Position numbers and translations under genes: made by a program. A stretch of DNA of 64,000 bases from Vespula vulgaris (Eukaryota; Arthropoda; Insecta; Hymenoptera; Vespidae): NCBI RefSeq assembly GCF_905475345.1, contig NC_066600.1, positions 4,537,501 through 4,601,500 of the forward strand. Direction: 5' to 3'. The first letter of the stretch is position 1, and each line of letters begins with the position of its first letter. Positions 46,625 through 58,149 of this stretch are shown here, in pieces. Below the pieces are notes generated by a model. It had not been told where the DNA came from. It saw only the letters and a list, made by a program, of their open reading frames with translations, and did no database searches.

Positions 46625-47655
46625 CTGTAACGGAAAAAAAATTAAAAAACAGGTTAGAGAGATTTCTATACATGAAGTTATAAGAAAAAAGTAAAGATAA
46701 AATGTGAAGAATTATTTCTAAAGTAGGTTGAATAAGCATGAATTTATTCAAGTTTTACTATTAAATATTTATTAATATATATTATCTATCTCCATCCTAT
46801 TATTTAAGAAAGTGTTGTTATTAAGAGATGACGTCTTTTTTTTTTTTTTTTGAGATCTATTTTTTACTCATCGAATATATGTTATCAATTTATGTCGATA
46901 ACGTATCAAAGTTTTTAGTTAGTCTTTCCTTTTTTTAATTTAAATTTTTACTCGTTTAATACACGTTATCAATTGATTTTATTATTTTACTATTTAATAT
47001 TTATTATTTGGAAATGATGATGATGATGGTGATGATGATTATTAATATTATTATTAGCAGTTGATCTTTTCTTTTTTTGTTGTAATAATCTTTAGTTGTC
47101 GAATACATGCTATCAATTTATATATTTACAATAAAAACACGTTTTACTATTAAATATTTATTATTTAAAAATTATTATTATTACTATTACTATTATTATT
47201 ATTAACAGTTGATTTCTTTTTTGATTTTTCATCTAATTTTTATTCTTTAAATACTTTATCAATATTTAAACACACTTTGTATAATAATCTTTGTATAATA
47301 ATCTTGCAAAAAAAATAATGCATCTCTTCGAACAAAATTACAACAGCTTCGGTTCGTCCTCTGTGCAACGTAACGCATTCGGAATTTTAAGGAGGTGTAA
47401 TAAATCACGGAGGTAGACGAAGTAATAAAATAACCGTAAAGCAATGTGAACGGTGGACCTAAGCACGAAATACACTTAATGCGATCATATATAAAACATA
47501 CGAATACATTTTGTCGGTCCTAATTCTTTGTATTAAAAAATTTATCGTTTTCTTTCTTTCTTCCTTTTCTTTTAGATTCTCTTGGAAATTAATTCGAACT
47601 TAAGTTAAAATACATGGAAAAATAATTCTAATTTTTCACTTTCAATTTGTTTCAA

Positions 47656-47702
<47 letters not shown>

Positions 47703-47724
47703 CTTTACATACATATTACAGATA

Positions 47725-47788
<64 letters not shown>

Positions 47789-48290
47789 CTTTTTCATTTA
47801 ATATTGTTTTTAAATTATCAGTGAATTATAATTGCTATAATAATTAGTAATTATATTTCTTTCTCATACTGTTTAAACAATTTATTTAACAAACTTTTGA
47901 ATTTCAATTGTCATAAATATGAAATATCCAATACCATTCCATTTAATATTATTTCATTAGAATTATCAATGAATTACTATTTCTAAAAGAAATACTCTCA
48001 CATATATTATTAACTCTCTATGACATAACGTATCTTTGATATTACTCATTAATACATCTTCATTTCATTACTTTACCATTAAATTAATTACTCAGTCCAT
48101 TGATAAAGTTAATGGTTATTACATATAAGTTATATTTAGTATGTTACAATTACATATAATATAATATTCGCAATATTTATAATTTATATAATTTTTTTAT
48201 AATGGGACTATAATATTTTTACAATTTTCACATTGTACAACTTGTTGTTAGGGAGATAGAAAAAGAGAAAGCGAAAGAGAAAGAAAGAGA
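46625..48290. other. Upstream intron of smooth, AT-rich, no exon seen
   Basis: Contains two or three related blocks (46740-46830, 46950-47060, 47130-47215) with TTTTACTATTAAATATTTATTA followed by ATT/GAT repeats and AGTTGATCTTTTCTTTTTT, again an old tandem duplication of about 180-230 bases. AT microsatellites lie at 47657-47699 and 47752-47786 with CATACATA between. A slightly GC-richer patch is at 47330-47480. Confidence 0.5.
47657..47786. repeat. Twin AT microsatellites flanking a CATA run
   Basis: TA run, then GATCTTTACATACAT, CATACATACATACATA, and a second TA run again followed by GATCTTT. The shared GATCTTT after both TA runs suggests a local duplication. Confidence 0.9.
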
Positions 48291-48299
48291 AAAACAGAC

Positions 48300-48850
48300 A
48301 AAAAATTAGTTTATAGAAGATTAAATGTTATGATTGCATTCTTATATGTCAAGTATAATGCAAGACTATAATTTTCAAATTCTTCTATTTGTTCGTAGAG
48401 AAATAGAAATAGAAATAGAAATAGAAATAGAAATAGAAATAGAAATAGAAATAGAAAGAGAGAGAGAAAATTGATTTGCAGAAGATTAAATGTTACTATT
48501 GAATCCTTCATATGTCAGATATAATGAAAGATTATAATTTTCACACAGTACAAATTGAACTTAGAAAGGTAAAAAGAAAAAGAAACAAAGAGAGAGAGAG
48601 AGAGAGAGAGATAAAAAATTGATTTACAGAAGATTAAATATTACAATTATAAATACATCAAACATAACATAAAACAATAATTTTCACATTGTAAAATATA
48701 TTCTTAAAGAGATAGTAACAGAGAGAGAGAGGGGGGAGAGGGGAGGGGGAGGGAGGACAAGACAGAGACAAAAAAAATTGTTTTACAGAAGATTAAATTT
48801 TACGATTGAATTCTCATATGTCAGAAATAATGTAACTGGAAAGATATATG
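48300..48850. repeat. Tandem array of four ~150-165-base units with purine microsatellites
   Basis: AGAAGATTAAATGTTATGATTG (48315), AGAAGATTAAATGTTACTATTG (48480), AGAAGATTAAATATTACAATT (48628) and AGAAGATTAAATTTTACGATTG (48787), followed by TATGTCA.ATATAATG.AA..TATAATTTTCA and then a different purine microsatellite in each unit: AAATAG (48403-48458), AG (48590-48612) and AG/GGGGAG (48719-48760). Confidence 0.93.
48403..48458. repeat. AAATAG hexanucleotide repeat
   Basis: About nine units of GAAATA. Confidence 0.95.
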
Positions 48851-48924
48851 ACCAGAATTCTACCGTAAATTTGATATCAGAAATGTAAAGCAACTTAAAT
48901 AACAGTAATGTTTAAAAAAAAAAC

Positions 48925-49035
48925 AAAAAGACGAAGAAATAGAGAGAGACAGAGAGATAGACAGAGATAAAGAGAGAGAGAGAGACAGATAGAGATAGAC
49001 ATAGAAAAAGAAAGAGAGAGAGAAAGAGAGATATA
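48925..49035. repeat. AG / CAGA microsatellite cluster
   Basis: AGAGAGACAGAGAGATAGACAGAG-type text over about 110 bases. Confidence 0.9.
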
Positions 49036-49044
49036 ACGTATGTT

Positions 49045-49400
49045 AAGCTTTCCGGACGAGTACTACCCTTAACTAATGATCATAAATTCTCTAAGGCAAT
49101 GCCATCCGCGCGACTTCACGCGTTTAACTTCGGCCCGATTCTAGACGTCATTTCTCACGAGAGGATCCACCAAATGGTACGCAAATAGAAATCGTAATTG
49201 TCTCGAACCGAAGTATATGAACCCAAGGAATGTTGGATATATATTTCGTCGAAAGGCAAATACGATGTACATATACCATTCAGATGCAATGGTAAAATAG
49301 GAGTCCCACGTAGTCTCCTTGGAACGCTAATTTACGTTACCTATCTTCTCATCCCTGGGGAACGTAAGTTAACTTTCGTCGTGACGAAATGAATTAGAAT
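49045..49400. other. AT-poor non-repetitive island
   Basis: GC-richer sequence with CG dinucleotides (GCCATCCGCGCGACTTCACG near 49102). Two plus-strand frames exist: a short one at 49099-49188 starting MPSARLHAFNFGPILDVI, and one at 49198-49392 starting MSRTEVYEPKECWIYISSK. Neither resembles a protein family I know and neither has convincing splice borders. It could be a conserved non-coding element. Confidence 0.35.
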
Positions 49401-49713
49401 GACAAGGGTAAAAACTAAACGAAAAAAAAAAAGAAAGAAAAAGAAATTAAAGCGGATGGAAACGATTTAAACATCCGAATCGTTTTAATGTCTTTCCTTG
49501 GCAAACATTCATTTCATTTTCTTTTTTCTTTATCATAATTATTTAATTTTATTTCTTAGAAGAGAACGATATTATTTTGATAACGACAACTTGAGATAAA
49601 TTGTTTTGTTTGTTTTATTTTGTTTTGTTTTGTTTTGTTTCCTCTTCTTTTTTTAATATACAATTTTTTCCTAATAACACGTTATAATAAAATAAAAATA
49701 TGTACACACACAG

Positions 49714-49757
49714 ATACACAGACAGACAGACAGACAGACAGGCAGACAGACAGACTC
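49714..49757. repeat. CAGA tetranucleotide microsatellite
   Basis: About ten CAGA/CAGG units after a short CACACA run. Confidence 0.93.
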
Positions 49758-50165
49758 TCACACATACGTATGTTAAAATAACAAAATAATTATCAACAAA
49801 ATATCGCGAAACATTATTAAAAATTTCCAACGAACAATTCAAACAGATTGAACAATACCGATTCTTTTTTACAAAACCTTTCATATATCCTTGCAACCGA
49901 AATAACTCCAAAATTCTTTTCACTTTTTCTCCCCTTGAAATTTCTTAGACATGACATCTCTTAGAATTCTAGAAGAAGAAGAAAGAAAAACAAAAAAATG
50001 TTTAAACCAGAATAACTAAAATACCTAACGACAAAAAAAGAAAAAAGTCTTTGTTGAATACTACAAGACAAACTCGTTAGAATCATTAACCATTTTGTTT
50101 TTCTGATCTACTTTTGTAAGTTTTCAAGGGAATCGTGCAAGGTTGATTTCTAAACAATTCTTAAG

Positions 50166-50222
50166 AGAGAGAGAGACAGAGAGAGACAGAGAGAAACAGA
50201 GAGAAAGACAGAGAGAAAGATA
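50166..50222. repeat. AG / ACAGAG microsatellite
   Basis: AGAGAGAGACAGAGAGAGACAG. It pairs in principle with the CT-rich tract at 50346-50445, placing the 50.23-50.32 kb island between complementary arms. Confidence 0.9.
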
Positions 50223-50345
50223 GGGATTTCTACCTGTGGTAACTGGCCCAAGTAATCTCGATTTTTCGAAGCGCTTTCGCACGACAAGCGATGACACAGC
50301 ATGGCCTCTTGCCAAATCTGCTTTTAAGCCACGAGAGACCTCATC

Positions 50346-50470
50346 ATCTCTCTCTCTCTCTCTGTCTCTCTCTCTTTTTCCATCTATCTATCTCCATCAT
50401 CTCTCTCTCTCTCTCTCTGTCTCTCTCTTTCTCTCTGTATATATATATATATCTTTCTTTGTCTCTCTCA
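50346..50470. repeat. CT / CTGT microsatellite
   Basis: Two CT runs each interrupted by TCTGTCTC, with a TATC run between and an AT run at the end. Confidence 0.92.
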
Positions 50471-50829
50471 TACCCTTTGTATTGGTAATTTCCGTACCAT
50501 CGGCAAACCAACTAAGGTAACGTCCGTCAGTCAACATACGATTTCTTATTAGACAAAGCTTTGTTTAAATATCCTCATTTCTAATCTTGACCGCGGTTAG
50601 TGACGGTCTTTGCTAGAAAGAGAAACGATGCTATGCAAAGTGACGTTTGAAGGAAACCAGGAGGAGCAGCACCAACCGGCTGACAACTTGAAAGATTAAT
50701 CGTCTTAATGTAAGCTAACTATGTTGTATGTTTCATTTTTATTTAGGCTATTATTTATTGGATTCAATATTGCCAAACAAAAAATTCTTTCTTTCTTTCT
50801 TTCTATCTTTCTTCTTTTTAGTTAGTATT

Positions 50830-51110
50830 TTTAAATATATTGTCCATATTTGTAATTAAATATTAATAATGATGAATAATACTTAGTAAATACATGTGAT
50901 CAGTATTATATTTATTAATACGAAAATTGTTGATATTTCAATTTAAATATTTTTGTAAATATTTGTCAGTATTTGTAATTATTTGTCAGTATTTTTGTAC
51001 TTTTTTTGTTTAAATAAATGATCAAATATTTATAATAAATCCAGACACAACACTGATTCTTAATTATTTATACTAATCACTCATCAGTATTATATGTGTA
51101 TATGCGTAAA
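50830..51110 (+). repeat. Dispersed ~280-base repeat family, copy 2
   Basis: Collinear with 51690-51970 (same strand): TTTGTAATTAAATATTAATA.., GATCAGTATTA / GATTAATATT, TTAATACGAAAATTGTTGATATTTCAATTTAAATATTTTTGTA, TTTTTTTGTTTAAATAAATGATCAAATATTTATAATAAATCCAGA, and CTTAATTATTTATACTAATCACT. Confidence 0.85.
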
Positions 51111-51185
51111 ATATTAGTACCTAATATAAATCATCCAATTTTAATTCAATCATGATGCTTTATTATTTTTAATGACCAAAATATT

Positions 51186-51186
<1 letters not shown>

Positions 51187-51225
<39 letters not shown>
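51187..51225. repeat. AT dinucleotide microsatellite
   Basis: About 19 TA units. Confidence 0.94.
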
Positions 51226-51228
<3 letters not shown>

Positions 51229-51689
51229 CATTCCTTTTATCAAAATATTCAACATTAATTAATAATAATAAAAAAGCTTAAGATTATAGAAGTGAACAAA
51301 TAAATATTAATCTAGAGAAAACACATGTTAATTTAACATCTGTAATGGTTTTTTCTCTTATTACTTTCTTATTTGATTATGTATTTGACAATAACTGCTA
51401 ACACATTGCAAATTCAAATATTTTCTTAATTATTTTTATATTTGAGACTATGTAATTATTGGAGATTGGACCAATTAGTAATATTGAAAATTTTCAATAT
51501 TTTATATCTAAATAAATAACATTGATATAAGAAAAATAATACAATATTGGGTTATCTAAATAATACTTAATATAAAATATTTAAATAAAACATAATACAA
51601 TAATAATATCGGTATAAATAATACTTAAAGTAGCAATAATCGCCATATAGAATTATACTTATAATGATTGCTACTTATCTGATTGGTAT

Positions 51690-51970
51690 TTGTAAGTATT
51701 TTTAATCAGTATTTCAAGTTAATTGTCAATATTTACAATAAAATATTAATAGAAATTAATAGATATAAGTGATTAATATTCCAACGATTAATACAAAAAT
51801 TATTAGTATTTTAATTTAAATATTTTTGTAGATATAATAATTGGCCAATACTTTTTTTCTTAATGGTCAGATATTTATAATAAACTCAGATGAAACCCAG
51901 ACATAACCCTAACGCTTAATTATTTATGCTAATCACTTATGTTACGTATTAACATTTTATAAATGTTCAC
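51690..51970 (+). repeat. Dispersed ~280-base repeat family, copy 3
   Basis: Matches 50830-51110 at an offset of about 860 bases, and 14010-14290 more weakly. Contains TTAATACAAAAATTATTAGTATTTTAATTTAAATATTTTTGTA, ATATTTATAATAAACTCAGA and CTTAATTATTTATGCTAATCACT. Confidence 0.85.
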
Positions 51971-51974
51971 ATTT

Positions 51975-54900
51975 ATGTATATCGACTATTTATTTTACAA
52001 GATGTGTACCATTAATTAATGAAAATATTTATCAGATAAATAAAAATGGTTTTCATAATATGAACTCGTATATTTATCTCTAGAATATTTCGTTTAGACA
52101 ATTTTTTTACAGGAATGTTGTATTAATTCGCTTTATGCGTAATAAAAAAAAAATTGAACAAAAAGAGAAAAAGAGAGAAAGAGAAAACAATACATATTTT
52201 CAAAAGAGTTAAAAATCGCTGAAAGTCGATATCAGCTTTGAATTTTTTTCCACTTTTTTCCATGAATATCACGTTATTTTACATTTTCAAACGAAATAGA
52301 TGTTTGTCTGTCTATTTGTTTATTAGTTTATTTGTTTGGATATATCGGCTTTTGCTACCTCTCTTTTCATTTTCAAGCTTCGTCTCTCTCGTCAATCTAC
52401 GTTATAAATCTACGTTATAAATCGAGAAATCAACCTCGGGAAGCCTCGTTTATAATCGATCGTTGTTCGATAAACACGTGCGCGCGCGCATATACACAGA
52501 CAGACAGTCAGAGAAAATATATATATATAATGTATTATATATTAAATTTTGTTTATATTGATAAAATATATAAATATATTGTGTATGTGTGTGTATGCGT
52601 GCGTATACACACCAAATATTTAATTTTAAATGATATGATCAAAAATGTCCAATTCTATTGGTTTTATAAATATTTCAAATAAAAGTTCCTAATTTTGACA
52701 AAAAAAAAAAAAAAATGCTAAGAAACTTGCAGAAATCATAAGAATCTTTATTTATTTTTCTTTCCTTTTTCTTTTCTTTTTAATGGAGATCGATATTTAA
52801 ACTCTAAGAAAAATTATGAAAAATATTAGTACAAATCCAACGAACGCCTGCACAGTGTACCATTTAATCGATATTTCATCGAATTATGGTACCTTAAAGT
52901 TTAACCTACTGTGTGATCGCAACAATGTTCTTTATAACTCCTAAAAAAACAACATGTTTCAAACGATTATAACTTAAAAAATATATGAATAAAAATAAAG
53001 AAATAAATAAAATAAAATAAAATAAAAAGATAAAACAAACAAACAAAAAATTAAATCAATGATTTCATTCAATGATTTCATTGATTATTCTACACAAACA
53101 CACACATTATATATTACATTATATATATACATATATACATATACCTTTTATATATAATGTAACGTGATGTATGTATGTATGTATGTATATATATGTATAT
53201 ATATACATACATCTTTTATGTATATATGTATCGTGATATATGTATATATATATATATCATGGTTGTGTATACACACACACACACCATCATAATTTATCAA
53301 GCTTGAATTATTTTCCTCATATCTTTTTCCTTCTTTCTTTTTTTTTCTTTTCTTTTTTATTGTTAAAATACTTTCTCGAAGCTAAAAAAAAAAGATTAAC
53401 TCGTTTCTACGAATAAAAGTAGGAATGTATTTTCCAAAGAAGGATCGAATTCAACAAACAAGTTTTTCCTCGTCGCAACGAAAATAACGATCTTATCTCT
53501 TTCGCTGTGATTTCTCTTAGTCTCATTGACCTCTTTCATACATAGTTACATACTTACATATGTAGTTAGAAAATCGTTTGATTCGCTCCGATCGTAAAGA
53601 AATGTAGAAATCGATAGACAATATACGATTATACATAAATACATATAAACAGAGCTTACCAAAAACAAAAATAACGTTAATCGTTAATAATGGAAATGTT
53701 GGCTTTTATCTCGAATATAACAATTAAATGTGAAACGATAAATGTAATATTATGTTCGTTTTATTTTTTCTTAATGTGTATTTTCATCCTAAAACTCACC
53801 TAGAACTCATATCGAATTTTAGAAATGAAATATCGCGTAATAAATTACGTTACATTAGAACCAATTTCACCGAAACATTTCCTTGAATTATAATTAACTC
53901 GTTATACTTAATAAACCATTTCCTCTTTTCCTTTTCTTTATTCTAAAAACAAAAAAAAAAGAAATGAAAAAATAAAAAAAGAAATAAAAAGAATAAATAA
54001 AACGTTTTATGTGGAACTAACGAACATTAAATCTTTGAATATGAATTTTAACAACGATAACACTAACAATTGGATAACTATTTTCAAACATTTTATTTTT
54101 ACGTTAAAGACTTGTAATTTTAAAGTTGTTTGCGGTCATATTATTTAATATGGTATCTCTCAATGAAATTATTGAAAATATCTTTATACGGTAATTTTGT
54201 GGAACAGTCAATAGACTTTTTTTAATTTAATGTCGTATTTTCTTCCTCTGATAAAAATTCAGTATTACTATCAATATTATTTCTACGATATCAAATAAAT
54301 AATATTGATTTTTAATTTATAATATTAGTCCAACAAAAAATCATCGATACTTTTTTTTTTGTTTAAAATTTTTGTTTCCATATTTTAGAATCTATAATAT
54401 TGCGAAAGAAAGAAGGAAAAAAGAAATCCAAACATTATAAAAAATACTAAATTAGAGTTTTAAAAAATTAAAATTAGAGTAACACGAAATTCGTAAAACT
54501 AAATAATATAAAAATGGCAAAAAGATTACAACAAAGTAATAGAAAGAAAACAATTACTATAAAAGCTTTTATAATTAATTTATAATCCTTTTCTTGCTTA
54601 GTATGAAAAAAAAAAAGAAAGAAAACTAGAAAATAACGACATTCAAAATAAATTCGTATAATAACACATTTCGATTTGAAACATACCAATTACGATTTGC
54701 CACGAATAAAATCACTTTGTGAAAAAAAGAAAATAAAGTAGAACATAAAACATACAAATAAATGAATTTTTGTGACTTCAAAGTTACATGGCATTAATGA
54801 TTTCCTCCCTCCTTTTAACTTTTCTTAAGTTTATTTTCTTTGTATGAATAACACACAAAGTCTGAATATATTATAACCAGTTTTCCAAGGATTTTGTAAT

Positions 54901-55280
54901 CGAACGTGGAAAACCTTTGATCTTGATATGTTATCGTTATGGTGTCCAACATGACATAAAATTCACAAAGCTACATGACTTATGTAAAAATAGCACAAGA
55001 AAAGGTTCATACAAACGTAATAAAAAAGTAAAAAAAAAAATAAAAAAATAAAAAAAAAGATCAAACAAATAGAAAGAAAATTATTGCTCGAACTTCTATA
55101 ACTGTAACGTCCTTTTTTTTTTTGCTTATTAAATTAATAAAAAAAATAATAATAAACAAGATAATAAAAATAACAATGAAATAAATTGGAATAATAAATT
55201 AAATTATTTCCAGGAAATGAAAAAAGAACGATGTAATAATAAAAATGTTATTAATTTGCAACGAAAAAGAAAGAAAAGAA
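51975..55280. other. AT-rich non-coding stretch, no exon seen
   Basis: Contains GC-alternating ACACGTGCGCGCGCGCAT (52472-52490), ATAC/TATG microsatellites (53100-53280), A-runs and AAAT runs. A moderately GC-richer part at 53400-53640 has short open frames that I could not link to any protein. Confidence 0.45.
53095..53285. repeat. ATAC / TATG / CACA compound microsatellite
   Basis: ATTATATATACATATATACATATAC, TGTATGTATGTATG and ACACACACACACAC pieces, with two copies of ATACC/CATC.TTTTATATATA.TGTA..GTGAT about 65 bases apart. Confidence 0.85.
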
Positions 55281-55289
55281 ACAAAATAT

Positions 55290-56060
55290 GAAATAGAAGA
55301 TAGAAAAAATATAAACAATGCGGAAATCACGACTTCAAAGTTAAATAATTTTTCAGAAGGTCAAAAAATAAAACAAAACAAAGAACGAAAAAAAAGAAAG
55401 AAAAAAGTGAAATAAGAGATAAAAGAAAAAAAATAATATAGATAATCGAGCAGTTACGACTTCGAAGTTGGGTACTTTTTTAAAAGGTTAACAAATAGAG
55501 CAAAACGAAACAAAAAAAATGTAATAAAAGATAAAAGAAAAAAAAATATAGATAATCCAGCGGTTAAGACCTCAAAGTAGGATAGTTTTTCAGAAAGTTA
55601 ACAAATACAATAAAACCGAACAAAAAAGAATCAAAAAAAAGGAAAAAGAAATGAAACGAATGATAAAAGAAAAAAGAATTCCATAGATAATCGAGAAATC
55701 GCAACTTCGTGCTCGAACAATTTTTTTTTAAAAGCTTAACAAGATTAACAAATAAAACAAAACGAAATAACGCAAAAAGAAACGAAAAAACGAAATAAAA
55801 GACATAAAAAAAAAAAAAGAAAAAGAAAATATCACCGAGAATCGAGAGGTCGTGAATTCGAAGTTGAATAGTTTTTCAAAAGGTTAATAAATAAAACCAA
55901 ACAAAACAAAACGAATTACAGACTTCAAAAGAAAAGGAAAAAAATGAAATAAAAGATAAAAGAAAAAAAGAAGAAAATAACATAGATAATCGAGTGATCG
56001 CGACTTCGTGATTCGACAGTTTCTTCTTTTTTTTTTTAGAAGGTTAAAAAATAGAACTAA
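55290..56060. repeat. Tandem array of six ~110-150-base units
   Basis: ACGACTTCAAAGTTAAATAATTTTTCAGAAGG (55329) and related blocks at about 55456, 55566, 55701, 55851 and 56000. Each is followed by TTAACAAATA.A.AAAACGAA, a purine A/G tract (AAAAAGAAATGAAAT.AAAGATAAAAGAAAAAA) and ATAGATAATCGAG. Two unit types alternate: those with ACTTC.AAGTTG (types 1, 2, 3, 5) and those with ACTTCGTG.TCGA (4, 6). Confidence 0.9.
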
Positions 56061-56329
56061 AAAAAGGGAAGAAAGAGAAAAATGAAATTAAAAAAAGAAA
56101 AACAAAGCAAAACAAAATAAAACAAAACGAAACGAAACGAAATCAAATCAAATCGTACAAAAGCAAACAAAAATCTTTCGCCAACCTATATAGTTACTTA
56201 TTCAGAGACATCGGCCTCGAACATAACGATTACACTCCTCTTATCTGCTTTTTCACAATGCGCTCAAAATGGCGTCCCGTTAATTCGAGACCATTAACGG
56301 TGAAAATTCCCGCGCGTGAGAGACAGAAA

Positions 56330-56341
56330 CAGAGAGATAGG

Positions 56342-56387
<46 letters not shown>

Positions 56388-56390
56388 CAC
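56330..56390. repeat. ATAG and AG microsatellite
   Basis: GATAGATAGATAGATAG followed by about 11 AG units. Confidence 0.92.
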
Positions 56391-56394
56391 ATAC

Positions 56395-57300
56395 AGGTTC
56401 TAAGGAAGATATATAACATTGAGCATGCGGAGCGTCCGCTATCTAAAGTTTGCAGCCGTGTTGGTATTGGCAGCATCAACTAACACGGCTCTATGCTCCT
56501 CGAACGATTCTATTCTCGTAAGAAAAGATAACGTCAGGGCGTTCTCTTCCTCCTCCTGCTTCGTGTTATGCCGTTAATATTTCCCTCTCCCCCTCAACCA
56601 TATCCCTCCACCTTCCTTACCCCCGTAAAGATGATCTCAAGCACCTGGGATTCGAGCTATTCGATCTACGGAAATAATCTAATACGTAACGGTCTTATCA
56701 TACAGAGAACGAGAGTAATTTTACTAGTTAATTTATCACGACGTATCAGTATCGATCACTTACAAAAAAAAAAGAAAAAGAAGTAGGAAAAAAATAATTC
56801 CACTGTGAAGCATCGCTTAACCAATTATTGATTCCATCATTTCTTTCATTCGAAGGTTTGTAAAACTTTCTTTATAAAAGAAAAAAAAGGGAACAAAAAT
56901 GAAGAAGAAGAGGTCATAAAAAAGAAATTTTCTAAGAAAAATCTCTTGGAAAAGGATAAAAATAAGTCCTAGACAAAATTTGGAATAAAAGAAGGAGGAA
57001 AAGGAAAAAAGAACAAATTTCAAGAAAAGCATTTTTCAAAAAAAAAAAAAAATATTCAAAGAGAAAAAAATCCGGAATGAAGTACGAAAAAAACTGCTGA
57101 ACAAAATACGTATCTAAAAAAGAAAAAAAGAAAAATTCCTAAAGAAGCTTCCTAAGATAAAGACGCGTGCTACGAAAGAACTTCTAGGAAAGAATCGTAA
57201 AACAAAGAGTTAGGGAGGGAAAAGAGAAAAATCCTAAAAATAAAAAAAGGAAAGAAAGAGAGAAAAAAAGGAAGAAAGAAAAATAAAAAGAAATCACAGA
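56395..57300. other. Mixed stretch, no gene seen
   Basis: 56400-56760 is less AT-rich and non-repetitive (frames exist but resemble nothing known). 56770-57300 is a long A/G-rich block of the type AAAAAGAAAGAAAAA. Confidence 0.45.
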
Positions 57301-57348
57301 GTCTCATCGTCGTTTCATCGTTATAATGAATTTTTCTGTCTTCGCAGT

Positions 57349-57516
57349 AATCGAAAGAGACAAACGAAAGGAACGGCCGTTTTTAACGCCGACGTAAATC
57401 TGATGTTCGCTCCGTTAACAGTTGTGAATTTTCAAAACACTATTCTAATTTCTTTGGCTATGGCCCGATTGCGAATTAGCTCTCCACTTGTTAGTTCCAA
57501 ATATAAGCAGCGATAA
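57349..57516 (+). other. Open frame behind a strong splice-acceptor-like signal (candidate exon)
   Basis: A pyrimidine tract TTTTTCTGTCTTCGCAG ends at 57347. One base later a 55-codon frame opens, running NRKRQTKGTAVFNADVNLM and onward to TAA at 57514-57516. It is in an AT-poor, non-repetitive stretch. The peptide matches no family I know, and a 55-codon frame is not rare by chance, so this is only a candidate. Confidence 0.15.
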
Positions 57517-57637
57517 AACTGTCCGAATCGTAAAGCTATGTTAATGTATGCATGCGTTTTAACAACACGAGGACGGATCGTTTCCGGTGAACGTTTAAAA
57601 GCGTTCACGAACGCTTTTCAAATTCCCCTAGATATAT

Positions 57638-57638
57638 A

Positions 57639-57721
<83 letters not shown>

Positions 57722-57727
57722 ATGTAT
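57638..57727. repeat. GTATAT hexanucleotide repeat
   Basis: About 14 units of TATGTA, remarkably uniform for a hexamer. Confidence 0.96.
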
Positions 57728-57935
57728 ACTATAAACGACGTAAATCATTCGATACTTCGAACGTCTACGCTAATTAATAAGCACCATATGTTCGAGGTCA
57801 ACCGGGTGTTACACTTCTCTGCCTTCGCCATCTTTCCTTCTACGAAACTCGGTCGTGACGAGCAAAGAGAGTAACACCAAACGAGAAAACTTTTCGTCTC
57901 TTTTATGCACAAAACGACCTTGTTATCTATGTCGT

Positions 57936-58022
57936 CGAACGACGACGAAGACGAAGACGAAGAGCAACAGACGAAGACAAGGATGAAGACGAAGACGAAG
58001 ACGAAGAGGAAGACGAAGACGA
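57936..58022. repeat. GACGAA hexanucleotide-type repeat
   Basis: CGACGAAGACGAAGACGAAG with variants (GACAAG, GATGAA, GAGGAA). In one frame it would be Asp-Glu rich, but no flanking coding frame is seen. Confidence 0.92.
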
Positions 58023-58149
58023 CTGTCGTTGTTATACGAAAAAAAAAGAAAAAGAAAAAAAAATTTAACTAGAAAAACTTTATACGGACGAGTTCTATAT
58101 CAGAACTATATAACGTTGGTACTTCAAAAGAGAAAAGAACTAGATAAAC

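Noticed and set aside
53420..53560. Minus-strand frame with KIVIFVATRKNLFVEFD resembling an RRM strand pattern
   Set aside because: Alignment with hnRNP L fails outside a few hydrophobic residues, and no splice sites fit; judged a coincidence.
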